From assembly GCF_000022905.1 (NCBI RefSeq), contig NC_012590.1, positions 2,542,001 to 2,606,000 of the forward strand: a stretch of 64,000 nt of DNA, given 5' to 3'. The notes beneath the pieces were generated by a model. It searched no databases. It saw only the letters and a list, made by a program, of their open reading frames with translations, and had not been told where the DNA came from. This DNA is from Corynebacterium aurimucosum ATCC 700975. GTDB taxonomy: Bacteria > Actinomycetota > Actinomycetes > Mycobacteriales > Mycobacteriaceae. This document shows, in pieces, positions 35,938-45,064 of this stretch; the stretch's first letter is position 1, and each line of letters starts with the position of its first letter. The position numbers and the translations under genes are program-made.

Positions 35938-37125
35938 CTACGACCCCACCGAACCGGCGGAATCATCAGAGCCAGCAGGGCTGGCGAGGGATCCGGAACT
36001 GGCATTGCTCGCAGAAGCGGAGCCGGCAGGGTTATCTGCCTGGCGCGGCAACGAACGCGGAACGGCGATGCGACCGCGCGTAAAGGCGAGGGAGCGGATG
36101 AGGTCGCGGCCGGGGACCTCGACAAGCACGTAGGTCGCAGCAGACAGCACGCAGCTGACCACCACCGTAAAAGCCAGCACCACCGCGAAATCCCAGGCAG
36201 CACCCGAGAAGGCAGACACACCCAACAGCGGGAAGGCGATGGCCAGCACCGCCACATGCCACATGAAAACCCCATATGACCAGCGGCCCAGCGCCCGCAT
36301 CACAGCGGAGGAGAGCCAGCTTTCGCGCGGCGCCAGCGCCACCGGCACCACGATGCACGCCCCGCACACGGCCCCCGCCGCAATGCGCCGCGCAAACTCA
36401 CCCGGTTCTGGATGCACCAAGCCCTGCGGGCCGAACCACTCGCGGCTGGCCAGCCACACGCAGCCCGCCGCCACCGCCCAACAAGCGGGCCGCACAATGC
36501 GCCCGGCGCGCACACGCACGCCAGCTGCCTCCGCCTCCGCGGCCAACATTCCCACCGCAAACCACGAGAAATACGCGGGCGGCCAAATCTGCGTATTGAC
36601 ATCGCCGGATTCATATCCGGCCACAAACGACAGAAAACCCCAGAACAAACTCAGCACGCCAGCTCCAGCAATAAGTGCAACCCGCGGGCGCGCCGAAAGC
36701 CTATCCAACAACCACGCCAACAGCGGCAACACCGCATAGAAGGCGAACTCCACGCACAGCGACCACAATTGCGTTAACCCGGGAACCAAGCCGTCAGCAA
36801 TATAGAGCTGCGTGCCGGTCAGGTTGGTGATGACTTGCGGGAAGGTTAAGGGGGAAGCGTCGGGAAGCAAGGCGAGTACCGCCACCACGCACACCACATA
36901 CAGCGGTGCCAAACGCGCCACGCGAGAAAGAAGATACTGCCCCGCCGTGTGCGCATGCCGCCGGCGCCACAGCAAGAAACCGCTGAGCACGAAGAAGACC
37001 GCCACCCCATAATCCAAGCGCTCAGCCCAGGCCCAACCGGTTGCCGTCTGGAAGGACACGTGCGTGATCACGACTGCCAATGCAGCCAGCGCACGCACGC
37101 CTTCGAGCTCAGGGAGAAAGCGCAT
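35938..37125 (-). CDS. tmaT: Acyltransferase family 3, TmaT-like (trehalose mycolate acetyltransferase)
   Basis: A 395-residue OafA/YrhL-type membrane acyltransferase: FLPELEGVRALAALAVVITH with the catalytic His, LDYGVAVFFVLSGFLLWRR, LWSLCVEFAFYAVLPLL, and about 10 membrane segments; the cytoplasmic tail is Ser/Gly-rich. In C. glutamicum the gene at this place, TmaT, acetylates trehalose corynomycolate before export by the RND transporter. Assignment rests on conserved position between aftD and the DUF3068 gene and on family; other acyl-modification is possible. Confidence 0.75.
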   Translation of the reverse strand: MRFLPELEGVRALAALAVVITHVSFQTATGWAWAERLDYGVAVFFVLSGFLLWRRRHAHTAGQYLLSRVARLAPLYVVCVVAVLALLPDASPLTFPQVITNLTGTQLYIADGLVPGLTQLWSLCVEFAFYAVLPLLAWLLDRLSARPRVALIAGAGVLSLFWGFLSFVAGYESGDVNTQIWPPAYFSWFAVGMLAAEAEAAGVRVRAGRIVRPACWAVAAGCVWLASREWFGPQGLVHPEPGEFARRIAAGAVCGACIVVPVALAPRESWLSSAVMRALGRWSYGVFMWHVAVLAIAFPLLGVSAFSGAAWDFAVVLAFTVVVSCVLSAATYVLVEVPGRDLIRSLAFTRGRIAVPRSLPRQADNPAGSASASNASSGSLASPAGSDDSAGSVGS

Positions 37126-37178
37126 GGCCCACTACGATACTATTTCTGCAGTGAATCCCTCGACCGATCGGAGCTGAC

Positions 37179-38153
37179 GTGTTCCTTCGCTCCCGCCTAG
37201 CGCAGGTGACGATTGCCGCCGCGGTATTCCTCATACTCGGGTCCATCCTTCCGCCGCTGTATAACAACCAGTCCCGCCCATTGCCCAGGGACCTCTACAT
37301 CACGGTCCACGCAGAACAGGACGGGGTCGAGTTCACCCGCCACACCACGACCGCCCCCGCGGAGAAGGATTCCGTGGCCCACGCTGAGTCCACCACGGAG
37401 CTCACCGTAGATGGCGACACCTTCGCGCACATCACCGAGGAATCCCTGCTCAACCGCGAGTCCACCTACCCGGTGGCGGGCCCGAACACCACGCAGCACA
37501 TCGATCTTTCTGCCTTCGACCTGCAGGTGGAAGACCGGATCGAGCGCGATGGCATCAGCTACTTCTTCCCCGCTGGCGCGGAGCAGCGCTCCTATCCTTT
37601 CTTCGACCCGCTCACCCAGGACGCGGAGCCCATCGATTTTTTGCGCGATGAGAAGCTCGACGGCATCCCGACCTATGTCTTCCACCAGGATGTCGCGCCG
37701 GTTCCCCTCGCGGAGGTCTTCGCCTTCGACAACCAGCGCTCCGGCCCGGCGGGGGATTTCTACTCGCCGGAATCCCTTGAGCGCTACAACCTCAAGCCGA
37801 ATTCGCACGTCATCCTCGAGCCTTTCTACGCGGTGAGCCGCACGGTATGGGTAGAGCCCACGACGGGCACCATCCTCAACGAGGAGGAACACCCGCGCGT
37901 CTTCTGGGCCACTGACGCGCGCCAGGCCCAGGCCATGGTTGACGCCGATGACACACAGGAGCGTGCGCTTCTCGACGTCCCCCTCTCCTGGTCCGACTCC
38001 ACCCGCACCGAACGCCTCGACTCTGTTCGCCGGGTCATCGACACGGTCAAGATCTTGAGCCTCGTGGGCTGGTTGGGCAAGGCCATCGGCGTGGCGTTGT
38101 TGGCAGTGGCGGCCGCGATGTTTATGCGCCGTCATTCGGCGCAGAGCGCGTAG
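37179..38153 (+). CDS. DUF3068 membrane protein, lipomannan maturation (Rv0227c-like)
   Basis: A 324-residue protein with one N-terminal membrane segment (about 8-26), a large extracytoplasmic domain (ADNQ-type motif FDNQRSGPAGDFYSPESL, YFFPAGAEQRSYPFFDPLTQDAEPIDF) and one C-terminal membrane segment (about 290-312). DUF3068 is also labelled porin PorA family in databases. The C. glutamicum counterpart (NCgl2760, from memory) is needed for lipomannan maturation and LAM synthesis. It lies 6 bases before the next membrane-protein gene. Confidence 0.8.
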   Translation: MFLRSRLAQVTIAAAVFLILGSILPPLYNNQSRPLPRDLYITVHAEQDGVEFTRHTTTAPAEKDSVAHAESTTELTVDGDTFAHITEESLLNRESTYPVAGPNTTQHIDLSAFDLQVEDRIERDGISYFFPAGAEQRSYPFFDPLTQDAEPIDFLRDEKLDGIPTYVFHQDVAPVPLAEVFAFDNQRSGPAGDFYSPESLERYNLKPNSHVILEPFYAVSRTVWVEPTTGTILNEEEHPRVFWATDARQAQAMVDADDTQERALLDVPLSWSDSTRTERLDSVRRVIDTVKILSLVGWLGKAIGVALLAVAAAMFMRRHSAQSA

Positions 38154-38159
38154 GCGCCC

Positions 38160-39644
38160 GTGACTACCTCCCTTGCGACGCGCACCGCCCTCGGCGCGTG
38201 GGGCGTGGTGCTCGTGCTCGCCGTGTGCTGGCCCTTTGTGCTGCCCGGCGAGTTCCTGTGGCGCGACATGGTGCTGCTTGACCGCCCGGCCCTCAGCGCC
38301 GCCGCCTTCGGCGCCGGAGATCTTCCCGCGCGCAATGCTCCACAGGACGGGGTGCTTGCCCTCTTTGGCGGGGCGTGGCTGGCCAGGGTTTTTATCCTCG
38401 GCGCGGCGAGTGCCTCGGCGTGGGTGGCGGGTCTATGGACGTGCCAGCGCCCACAATTCAGCCCGTGGGCGGCGGCCGCGGCAATGGCGTGCGCGGTGGC
38501 CAATCCTTTCGTCATCGAGCGCCTCCTGCAGGGCCAGTGGTCGCTAGCAGTCGCCGCCTGGTTAGCACCCGTGATCGCGTGGGGTTGCTTGAGCGCTCGC
38601 CCGCGCGTGGCGTGGCTGGCGCTGTGGGCCGCGTCCTTGACGCCCACCGGCGGGCTCTTCGGGGGACTCATCGCGGTTGCCTGTGAGCGCGAAGGGCGAA
38701 GAAGGTGGCTCTTCGCGGGCGGCTCAGTCTTGTTGTGGTTGCCGTGGTTGGTTCCCAGTCTCGCGGCCGGAAATCCGGGAACCCACGGCGACCCCGCCGC
38801 CCAAGCCGCGGCCTTTGCCCCGCGCGCGGAGGCCTACGTGGGTGCGGTTGGCTCGCTGCTCGGCTTCGGCGGCATCTGGAATGCTGCGGCGGTGCCGGCG
38901 TCCCGCGAGCATGGCTTCGCTCTAGCAGGCCTGGCCGTCGCCGCCCTTGCCGTTCTGGGCGCCACCCGCCTTCCCCGGCGCGAGCTGCGCCCGCTCGCGG
39001 CCCTGGCTGTTCTCGGCATGAGCCTGGCCGTCCTCGGCGCACTCGCCCCCGGGGTCACCGGTTTCGCCGTGGAGCACATCCCCGGCGCGGGTTTGCTGCG
39101 CGATTCCTCCAAGCTCACTCTCCTGGCCCTACCGCTGGCTGTGGCAGGCATCGGAGCCCTGCGCCAACTACCCGCCGCACTCGCCCTGTGCGCCTGCCTG
39201 CTCCAGGCCCCCGATGCCCCTAAGGAGCTCGCCGTGTTACGCCCACGCGAAACGGGCATCGACCGCCAGCTCGTCGAAGACCTCGACGGGCGCCTGACCT
39301 TCTTCGCCGATCGCCCCGCCATGGTGCCGCTCGACGGCGGCATCGCCCTCGACCCCTACTCCAAGGCCGCCAACAAGCTCGACTCCGGGGCGCTCACCGT
39401 CGACGGCATAAACGTGGATGAGCCCTCACCCCGCTACTTAGCGGCCGCCGAGGCCTGGGGCAACCGCGACCTCGACCGGTTGGAGGAACTCGGCGTGGGC
39501 GCGGTCGTCGAAGCGGGAAGCATCGTTGCCACTACCAACGCGCAACCGGCACCCGCCCCGTGGGGGCTTAGCGCCGCCTGGTGCGCACTTCCGCTTCTAG
39601 CAACTCTTCGAAGCGCGCGCCGGTTTTCTCCCACGAAAAAGTAG
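38160..39644 (+). CDS. Polytopic membrane protein, probable GT-C-like (Rv0226c-like)
   Basis: A 494-residue protein with about 10-11 membrane segments and a C-terminal soluble part (about 380-470) that recalls the extracytoplasmic end of AftD-type proteins. WRDMVLLDRPALS in the first loop has acidic residues where GT-C enzymes bind polyprenyl sugars, and a RD-SSK-type segment (LLRDSSKLTLLALPLA) is typical of this family. No function is proven. The GTG start follows the DUF3068 stop by 6 bases, so they are one operon. Its last 77 bases overlap the convergent glycosyltransferase gene. Confidence 0.7.
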   Translation: MTTSLATRTALGAWGVVLVLAVCWPFVLPGEFLWRDMVLLDRPALSAAAFGAGDLPARNAPQDGVLALFGGAWLARVFILGAASASAWVAGLWTCQRPQFSPWAAAAAMACAVANPFVIERLLQGQWSLAVAAWLAPVIAWGCLSARPRVAWLALWAASLTPTGGLFGGLIAVACEREGRRRWLFAGGSVLLWLPWLVPSLAAGNPGTHGDPAAQAAAFAPRAEAYVGAVGSLLGFGGIWNAAAVPASREHGFALAGLAVAALAVLGATRLPRRELRPLAALAVLGMSLAVLGALAPGVTGFAVEHIPGAGLLRDSSKLTLLALPLAVAGIGALRQLPAALALCACLLQAPDAPKELAVLRPRETGIDRQLVEDLDGRLTFFADRPAMVPLDGGIALDPYSKAANKLDSGALTVDGINVDEPSPRYLAAAEAWGNRDLDRLEELGVGAVVEAGSIVATTNAQPAPAPWGLSAAWCALPLLATLRSARRFSPTKK

Positions 39645-40659
39645 CCGCCAACTCGCGCGCCGCGTTGCCTAAACGGTGGCGGAGGAGGGGGTCGGCCACA
39701 AGCATGCGCACCGCCGGCGCGAACTCCTCCTCGCGCTGTACTAGCACACCGGTTTTGCCGTGGATAACGCTGTCTTGCAGGCCAAACGCATAACCTACTG
39801 TGGGCACCCCATGTTGGGCCGCCTCCATGACTGCCAAACCCCAGCCTTCTTTTCGAGACGGCATGAGGTGGACGTCGGCGCGCGCAAGCAGCGCATGCTT
39901 ATAATCCTCCGTCACCTGACCACGGAAGCGCACGCGCGCCTCCACCCCGTGGGCGCGCGCATACTCGCGCAGGTGGGATTCCCACCAGCCGGAACCGATG
40001 ACGTCGAGAAGCGCGCCCGGAATCCGCGCCACGGTGTCCATGGCATGCTCAATCTGCTTGTGCGGCACCAGGCGCGACAGCGTCACCAGGTGGATGTCGG
40101 CCTCGCGCTCCAAGGTGGGCACGTGTGACGGCAGGGGGTCCACGCCGTTCTCAATGATGTGCGCGCCGTGAATCCCCAGCTTCTCCAGGTCACGCTTCGA
40201 GGCCTCCGAGACCGTCACCCACGTGTTCTCGCGATACAGCGCGGGCACCACGCGAGATTCCAGGAACCACCCCAGCCGCGCCAGGACGGGCCCGGCCACC
40301 GGCCACTGCTCGCGGTGGCAGTGGTGCGTCAGGATCACCACGGGCGCGCGGGTGGCCAGGCGCGCGAAGAAGGGAATGCCGTTGTGGGTATCCACCACGA
40401 CATCAGCGCCGCGCAAAGCGCGGCGCCCCAATAAAATCGACAACAGAGCGCGCGGGTACACGCTGAACTTGGCCCCGGCGCGCGAGTAAAGCACGCCGTT
40501 GCGGCGCTCGCGCTTAGCGGCGTTCATGTGGCGCGCGGTGCGGAAGACCACCTCGTGGCCCTGGGCAGCGAGGTATTCCCCGACGCGCTCGAGGTAGCGC
40601 TCGGAGCCGCCACCTTGCGGGTGGGTGGAATCGCGCCAGCACAAAAGAAGGATTTTCAT
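39568..40659 (-). CDS. Glycosyltransferase family 4 (GT-B), Rv0225-like
   Basis: A 363-residue soluble GT-B enzyme: KILLLCWRDSTHPQGGGSERYLERVGEYLAAQGHEV at the N-terminus, LVTLSRLVPHKQIEHAMD (sugar-nucleotide domain start), GSGWWESHLREYARA and the family E(x7)E region SRKEGWGLAVMEAAQHGVPTVGY. It probably transfers a sugar from a nucleotide donor to an envelope lipid. The donor and acceptor are unknown. Divergent from the methyltransferase 24 bases away. Confidence 0.85.
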   Translation of the reverse strand: MKILLLCWRDSTHPQGGGSERYLERVGEYLAAQGHEVVFRTARHMNAAKRERRNGVLYSRAGAKFSVYPRALLSILLGRRALRGADVVVDTHNGIPFFARLATRAPVVILTHHCHREQWPVAGPVLARLGWFLESRVVPALYRENTWVTVSEASKRDLEKLGIHGAHIIENGVDPLPSHVPTLEREADIHLVTLSRLVPHKQIEHAMDTVARIPGALLDVIGSGWWESHLREYARAHGVEARVRFRGQVTEDYKHALLARADVHLMPSRKEGWGLAVMEAAQHGVPTVGYAFGLQDSVIHGKTGVLVQREEEFAPAVRMLVADPLLRHRLGNAARELAATFSWEKTGARFEELLEAEVRTRRR

Positions 40660-40669
40660 GACGATGCTT

Positions 40670-40675
40670 TAGCCT
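40670..40675 (+). promoter_or_regulatory. -10 box for mtrP, leaderless geometry
   Basis: TAGCCT ends 8 bases before the ATG at 40684 in the 24-bp divergent gap; no ribosome site is seen. Confidence 0.4.
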
Positions 40676-40683
40676 AGTGGGTT

Positions 40684-41439
40684 ATGAAACGCACCCGTGC
40701 CTTGGCCACACTGCGCCGCTCCTGGCGGCTGCTGCGCTCCTTCCGTTTTGAGCAGACAGCACCCGCGATCTTTTATGGGGGGCTGGCTGAGGACACCGCC
40801 GCGCTTGTCGACGCCCTCTCCCGCGACCAGTCTTTGTCCCTCACCGGCGCGCGCGTGCTCGACGTCGGGGGAGGGCCCGGCTATTTCGCGTCGGCCTTTG
40901 CCCAGCGCGGGGCCAGCTATGTGGGGCTGGAGCCGGACGTGGGCGAGATGTCCGCCGCCGGCATCGAGGTGGCCCAGGCTGTGCGCGGCGATGGCACGCG
41001 CCTGCCTTTCGCGGATGACACCTTCGACATCACGTATTCCTCCAACGTGGCCGAGCACATCCCCAATCCGTGGGACATGGGCGAGGAGATGCTGCGCGTA
41101 ACCAAGCCCGGCGGGCTGGTGATCGTGAGCTACACGGTGTGGCTGGGACCCTTCGGCGGGCACGAAACCGGCCTGTGGGAGCACTACGTGGGCGGCGAGT
41201 TCGCCCGCGACCGCTACACCCACCGCCACGGCCACCCACCGAAGAACGTCTTCGGCACCTCGCTCTTTGCGCTCTCCGCCCGCGAGGGCTTGGACTGGGC
41301 GCGACGTGAATCGTCGCGTGGTTCGGAGCTCGTCGCAGCTTTCCCGCGCTACCACCCGTGGTGGGCCTGGTGGGTGCTCAAGGTGCCGGTGCTGCGCGAG
41401 TTCCTCACCTCTAACCTGGTCCTCGTCCTGCGCGCTTAA
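40684..41439 (+). CDS. mtrP: SAM-dependent methyltransferase, MtrP-like
   Basis: A 251-residue class I methyltransferase: motif I VLDVGGGPGYFASAFAQRG, acidic GLEPD, DGTRLPFADDTFDITYSSNVAEHIPNPWDMGEEMLRVTKPGG. In C. glutamicum the gene in this position (MtrP, NCgl2764, Rv0224c counterpart) is needed for efficient export of trehalose mycolates and its target is unclear. Assigned by position and family. A strong bidirectional hairpin follows. Confidence 0.75.
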   Translation: MKRTRALATLRRSWRLLRSFRFEQTAPAIFYGGLAEDTAALVDALSRDQSLSLTGARVLDVGGGPGYFASAFAQRGASYVGLEPDVGEMSAAGIEVAQAVRGDGTRLPFADDTFDITYSSNVAEHIPNPWDMGEEMLRVTKPGGLVIVSYTVWLGPFGGHETGLWEHYVGGEFARDRYTHRHGHPPKNVFGTSLFALSAREGLDWARRESSRGSELVAAFPRYHPWWAWWVLKVPVLREFLTSNLVLVLRA

Positions 41440-41453
41440 TCCCCGAAAACGCC

Positions 41454-41479
41454 GAATGCTCCCCCGCAGGGGAGCATTC
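41454..41479. terminator. Bidirectional terminator between mtrP and pck
   Basis: GAATGCTCCCC and GGGGAGCATTC form an 11-bp stem with loop CGCA, followed by TTT on the plus strand. Confidence 0.8.
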
Positions 41480-41493
41480 TTTAGATGCGAAGA

Positions 41494-43314
41494 CTAGGAG
41501 GCAGACTCAACGCGCTCCTTGAGGGCGGAGAACTGGTCCCACACCTCAGACGGAACGCGGGAGCCCAGGAAGGTCAGGTACTCCTTGTTGTCTTCCATGT
41601 CGCCAGCCCAATCGGCCGGGTTCACGGCAAGCGCCTCGCGGACGTCCTCGATGTCGAAGTCCAAGCCGGTGAGGTCGATATCCTCTGGGCGGGCGGTGTG
41701 GCCCACGACGGTCTCAACGGCGTCGACGTTGCCCTCGATGCGGTCCACGATCCACTTAAGAACGCGGGAGTTCTCGCCGAAGCCCGGCCACAGGAAGCGG
41801 CGGTCCTCACCGCGGCGGAACCAGTTCACCAGGAAGATGGCCGGCATGCGGTCGCCGCCCTTTTCGCCCATATCGATCCAGTGCTGCAGGTAGTCACCGG
41901 CGTTGTAGCCCATGAACGGCAGCATGGCCATCGGGTCGTGACGCAGGGCGCCGACTTTGCCCTCAGCGGCAGCGGTCTGGCCGGAGGAGAGCAGGGCGCC
42001 AATCATGGTGCCGTGGTTCCAGTCGAAGGCCTGGGTCACCAGCGGGACGGTATCCGCGCGGCGGCCGCCGAAGAGGATGGCGTCAATCTTGACGCCCTTC
42101 CAGTCATCAAACTCCGGCGCAGCGGACGGGCACTGGGTAATCGGCACGCAGTAGCGGGAGTTCGGGTGCGCAGCCTTGGTGGTCGAAGCCGGGGTCCAGT
42201 CGTTGCCATGCCAGTCGATGAGGTGCTCCGGGGCCTCGCCCATTTCCTCCCACCAGACATCGCCGTCGTCGGTCAGCGCGACGTTGGTGAACAGGGTGTT
42301 TCCCGGCTCCATCGTCTTCATGGCGATCGGGTTGGAGTCGTAGTTAGTACCCGGTGCCACGCCGAAGAAGCCGTTCTCCGGGTTGACGGCGTACAGGCCG
42401 TCCTCGCGCAGCTTCATCCAGGCGATGTCATCGCCCACGACCTCAGCCTTCCAGCCCGGGATGGTCGGGGTAATCATGGCCAGGTTGGTCTTACCGCAGG
42501 CGGACGGGAAGGCGGCCGCGATGTGGTACTTCTTGCCCTCCGGGTTGGTGAGCTTCAGGATGAGCATGTGCTCTGCCATCCAGCCCTCTTCCTTCGCCAT
42601 GACGGAAGCGATACGCAGCGCGTAGCACTTCTTGGCCAGGATGGCGTTTCCGCCGTAGCCGGAGCCATAGGACCAAATCTCCTTGGTTGCCGGGAACTGC
42701 GTGATGTACTTCTTGTCGTTGCACGGCCACGCGACATCCTCCTGGCCCGGCTCCAGCGGAGCACCGACGGAGTGCAGGGCGTGGACAAAATCGCCGTTGT
42801 CCCCGATCTTGTCCAGAGCCTGCTGACCCATGCGGGTCATGATACGCATGGAGAGCACGACATAAGCGGAGTCAGTAAGCTGCACGCCGAGCTTGGGGTC
42901 CGGGTCGCTAATCGGGCCCATGCAGAAAGGCACCACATACATGGTGCGGCCCTTCATGGAGCCGCGGAAGGCCTCGGTCATCTCTTCCTTCATGGCTGCC
43001 GGCGGGGCCCAGTTATTGGTCGGTCCTGCGTCCTCGGCAGTCTCGGTGCAGATGAAGGTACGGGACTCCACGCGCGCGACATCCGACGGGTTCGAGCGAG
43101 CCAGGTAGGAGTTCGGGCGCTTCTCCTCGTTGAGCTTAATCAGGGTGCCCTTCTCCACGAGTTCAGCGGCGAGACGGTCAGCCTCCTCCTGGGAGCCATC
43201 TACGAAGACGACCTCTTCCGGCTGGAAGAGCTCGACGCTCTCACTGATCCACGAAATAAGCTTCTCGTTCTTCGTGGGCAGTTCACCTACAAGGCCCTTA
43301 ATGGTTGCGGTCAT
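41494..43314 (-). CDS. pck: Phosphoenolpyruvate carboxykinase (GTP)
   Basis: A 606-residue GTP-type PEPCK of full family length. [12 protein letters not shown] holds the P-loop and the reactive cysteine (Cys273); GDDIAWMK is the metal-binding region, [12 protein letters not shown] the substrate region, and [26 protein letters not shown] the guanine-binding end. It converts oxaloacetate to PEP in gluconeogenesis. The ribosome site AGGAG lies 8 bases upstream of the ATG. The gene lies inside the envelope block, as in M. tuberculosis (Rv0211). Confidence 0.97.
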   Translation of the reverse strand: MTATIKGLVGELPTKNEKLISWISESVELFQPEEVVFVDGSQEEADRLAAELVEKGTLIKLNEEKRPNSYLARSNPSDVARVESRTFICTETAEDAGPTNNWAPPAAMKEEMTEAFRGSMKGRTMYVVPFCMGPISDPDPKLGVQLTDSAYVVLSMRIMTRMGQQALDKIGDNGDFVHALHSVGAPLEPGQEDVAWPCNDKKYITQFPATKEIWSYGSGYGGNAILAKKCYALRIASVMAKEEGWMAEHMLILKLTNPEGKKYHIAAAFPSACGKTNLAMITPTIPGWKAEVVGDDIAWMKLREDGLYAVNPENGFFGVAPGTNYDSNPIAMKTMEPGNTLFTNVALTDDGDVWWEEMGEAPEHLIDWHGNDWTPASTTKAAHPNSRYCVPITQCPSAAPEFDDWKGVKIDAILFGGRRADTVPLVTQAFDWNHGTMIGALLSSGQTAAAEGKVGALRHDPMAMLPFMGYNAGDYLQHWIDMGEKGGDRMPAIFLVNWFRRGEDRRFLWPGFGENSRVLKWIVDRIEGNVDAVETVVGHTARPEDIDLTGLDFDIEDVREALAVNPADWAGDMEDNKEYLTFLGSRVPSEVWDQFSALKERVESAS

Positions 43315-43672
43315 CTCACATTCTCCTGTGGTCGGTGTGGCCAGGGTGCTTTATATCGCCGAAGGTTTCCCCTATCGACGTTTCACCAACCAGAGTACGG
43401 ATACTGGTGATAACAGAATGTGTAATACAGCCCACCCCGGTTATATCCACCCTGGTTAACCCGACTAACCCAAGGACAACGAAGTGTGAATTAAGGCACG
43501 CAGCCACCAAAGATACCCCCGCACAGGGGTGGATTTTCTTTGGGTTGCCCATCCCGTACGCCCGTCCCGCTACCCCCACGGCGTCCTGTGTGGCCTCCAC
43601 CTGGACGCCCCTCCGCCCTCCACGGCGCGGCACGTTGCCCCTCACCCCTGCTTAAGGGAACAATGTCAACTG
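43315..43672. promoter_or_regulatory. 358-bp divergent region between pck and trmB
   Basis: No gene is evident here. It should hold the promoters of both neighbours. TGTGAATTAAGGCACG (around 43482-43497) has one perfect GlxR-type half site (TGTGA) and a poor second half. A nested hairpin lies at 43507-43543. A five-codon ORF (ATG at 43663, stop TAG ending at 43680) overlaps the trmB start and has the only good purine-rich ribosome site (AAGGGA). Confidence 0.5.
43507..43543 (+). other. Nested hairpin upstream of trmB
   Basis: CCAAAGA pairs with TCTTTGG, and inside them CCCC pairs with GGGG around GCACA; a TTTT run lies in the right arm. Terminator-like or a leader structure for trmB. Confidence 0.45.
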
Positions 43673-44446
43673 ATGAATAGTGCAGACTCCTCCCAGAATC
43701 CCGCCGCGCAGATGCCTCATGGCCGCGGCCTCCAGACGGATTTCAACGCCGAGTTCAACAATGATTTGGACTACCCACGCCTCGGCAACGTGACCTTCCG
43801 TCGCGGCACCCTCACCGACAACCAGAACGCCCTCTTCGAGGAGCACTGGCCTCAGTTGGGACGCCTGCTTGCCGACGAACCCCTCGACATCCCTGCCTGG
43901 TTCGGCCGCGAGGGCGCCAAGACCATCGTGGAGATCGGCTCCGGCACCGGTACCTCCACTGCCGCGATGGCCCCGTTGGAAAAGGACACCAACATCGTTG
44001 CCGTCGAGCTCTACAAGCCGGGCCTAGCCAAGCTGCTGGGCTCCATCATCCGCAACGACATTGAGAACATCCGCATGGTCCGCGGCGATGGCATCGAAGT
44101 TCTCATGCGCATGTTCGCGCCCGAGTCCCTCGACGGCATCCGCATCTTCTTCCCGGATCCGTGGCCCAAGGCCCGCCACCACAAGCGCCGCATCATCCAA
44201 TCCGGCACGCTCAACCTCTTCGCTTCCCGCCTCAAGCCGGGCGGCGTGCTCCACGTGGCCACCGACCACGCCGGCTACACCGAGTGGATTAACGAGCTCG
44301 TCGAGGTCGAGCCCTCCCTCGACTACAAGGGCTGGCCCTGGCCGGAGTGCCCCATCCTCACCGACCGTCAGGTCATCACCAAGTTTGAGGGCAAGGGTCT
44401 GGATAAGGAACACGTCATCACCGAGTACCTGTGGGAGAAGAAGTAA
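43673..44446 (+). CDS. trmB: tRNA (guanine-N7)-methyltransferase
   Basis: A 257-residue Trm[33 protein letters not shown] (SAM motif), [37 protein letters not shown] (tRNA-binding family signature) and [12 protein letters not shown]. It forms m7G46 in tRNA. I start at MNSADSS since the longer frame upstream has no ribosome site and crosses the pck promoter region. It ends in a TAATG overlap with the NYN gene, so it heads the operon trmB-NYN-mmpL3-type. Confidence 0.92.
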   Translation: MNSADSSQNPAAQMPHGRGLQTDFNAEFNNDLDYPRLGNVTFRRGTLTDNQNALFEEHWPQLGRLLADEPLDIPAWFGREGAKTIVEIGSGTGTSTAAMAPLEKDTNIVAVELYKPGLAKLLGSIIRNDIENIRMVRGDGIEVLMRMFAPESLDGIRIFFPDPWPKARHHKRRIIQSGTLNLFASRLKPGGVLHVATDHAGYTEWINELVEVEPSLDYKGWPWPECPILTDRQVITKFEGKGLDKEHVITEYLWEKK

Positions 44447-45057
44447 TGGCCGGCACCTACCTTTTGGTGTGGGATGCGCCCAACATGGACATGGGGCTCG
44501 GCGCCATCCTCGGCGGGCGCCCCACCGCCGCCTACCGCCCACGCTTCGACGCCATCGGCCGCTGGCTGGTGGAGCTGGCCTTCGACAACGACGCCACTCC
44601 CGAAGCCGCCGTCTTCACCAACGTCACGCCCGGCGGCGCCGACGTCATCCGCCCGTGGGTCGAGGCCATCCGCAACGTCGGCTTCGCCGTCTTTGCCAAG
44701 CCGAAGCTCCACGAGGACGATGATGTCGACCCCGACATGGTCGAGTACATCAAAGCCAACCGCGAGAACCTCTCCGGTGTCATCGTGGCCTCGGCTGACG
44801 GCCAGAACTTCCAACACCTGCTGGAACAGCTCAACGCTTCCGGCCTGCCCACCTGCGTGCTCGGTTTCCACGAGCACGCCTCCTGGGCACTGACCCACCC
44901 CGACATCGAATTCGTCGACCTCGAAGATATCGAGGGCGTCTTCCGCGAGCCGCTGCCGCGCGTTAACCTGGATAATCTACCTCCAGGCGGCGCCTGGCTG
45001 CAGCCTTTCCGCCCGCTGTCCGCGCTGCTTCCGGAGCGCGCGCCCGAGCACAGTTAG
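44446..45057 (+). CDS. NYN-domain (PIN-like) putative RNase (Rv0207c-like)
   Basis: A 203-residue protein whose start overlaps the trmB stop by one base. NYN features: LLVWDAPNMDMGLG (first acidic residue), VFTNVTP, KPKLHEDDDVDPDMVEYI (acidic cluster), GVIVASADGQNFQHLLEQL and VDLEDIEGVF. The fold binds a metal and cuts RNA. No target is known. The gene order TrmB-NYN-MmpL3 is conserved with M. tuberculosis. Confidence 0.85.
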   Translation: MAGTYLLVWDAPNMDMGLGAILGGRPTAAYRPRFDAIGRWLVELAFDNDATPEAAVFTNVTPGGADVIRPWVEAIRNVGFAVFAKPKLHEDDDVDPDMVEYIKANRENLSGVIVASADGQNFQHLLEQLNASGLPTCVLGFHEHASWALTHPDIEFVDLEDIEGVFREPLPRVNLDNLPPGGAWLQPFRPLSALLPERAPEHS

Positions 45058-45064
45058 GAGCCGC

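Noticed and set aside
41485..43410. A 641-codon open frame antisense to pck
   Set aside because: pck has all catalytic motifs and a ribosome site; this frame has neither.
43482..43497. GlxR site before trmB/pck
   Set aside because: Only one half (TGTGA) is perfect; the other half has two mismatches, so I do not call it.
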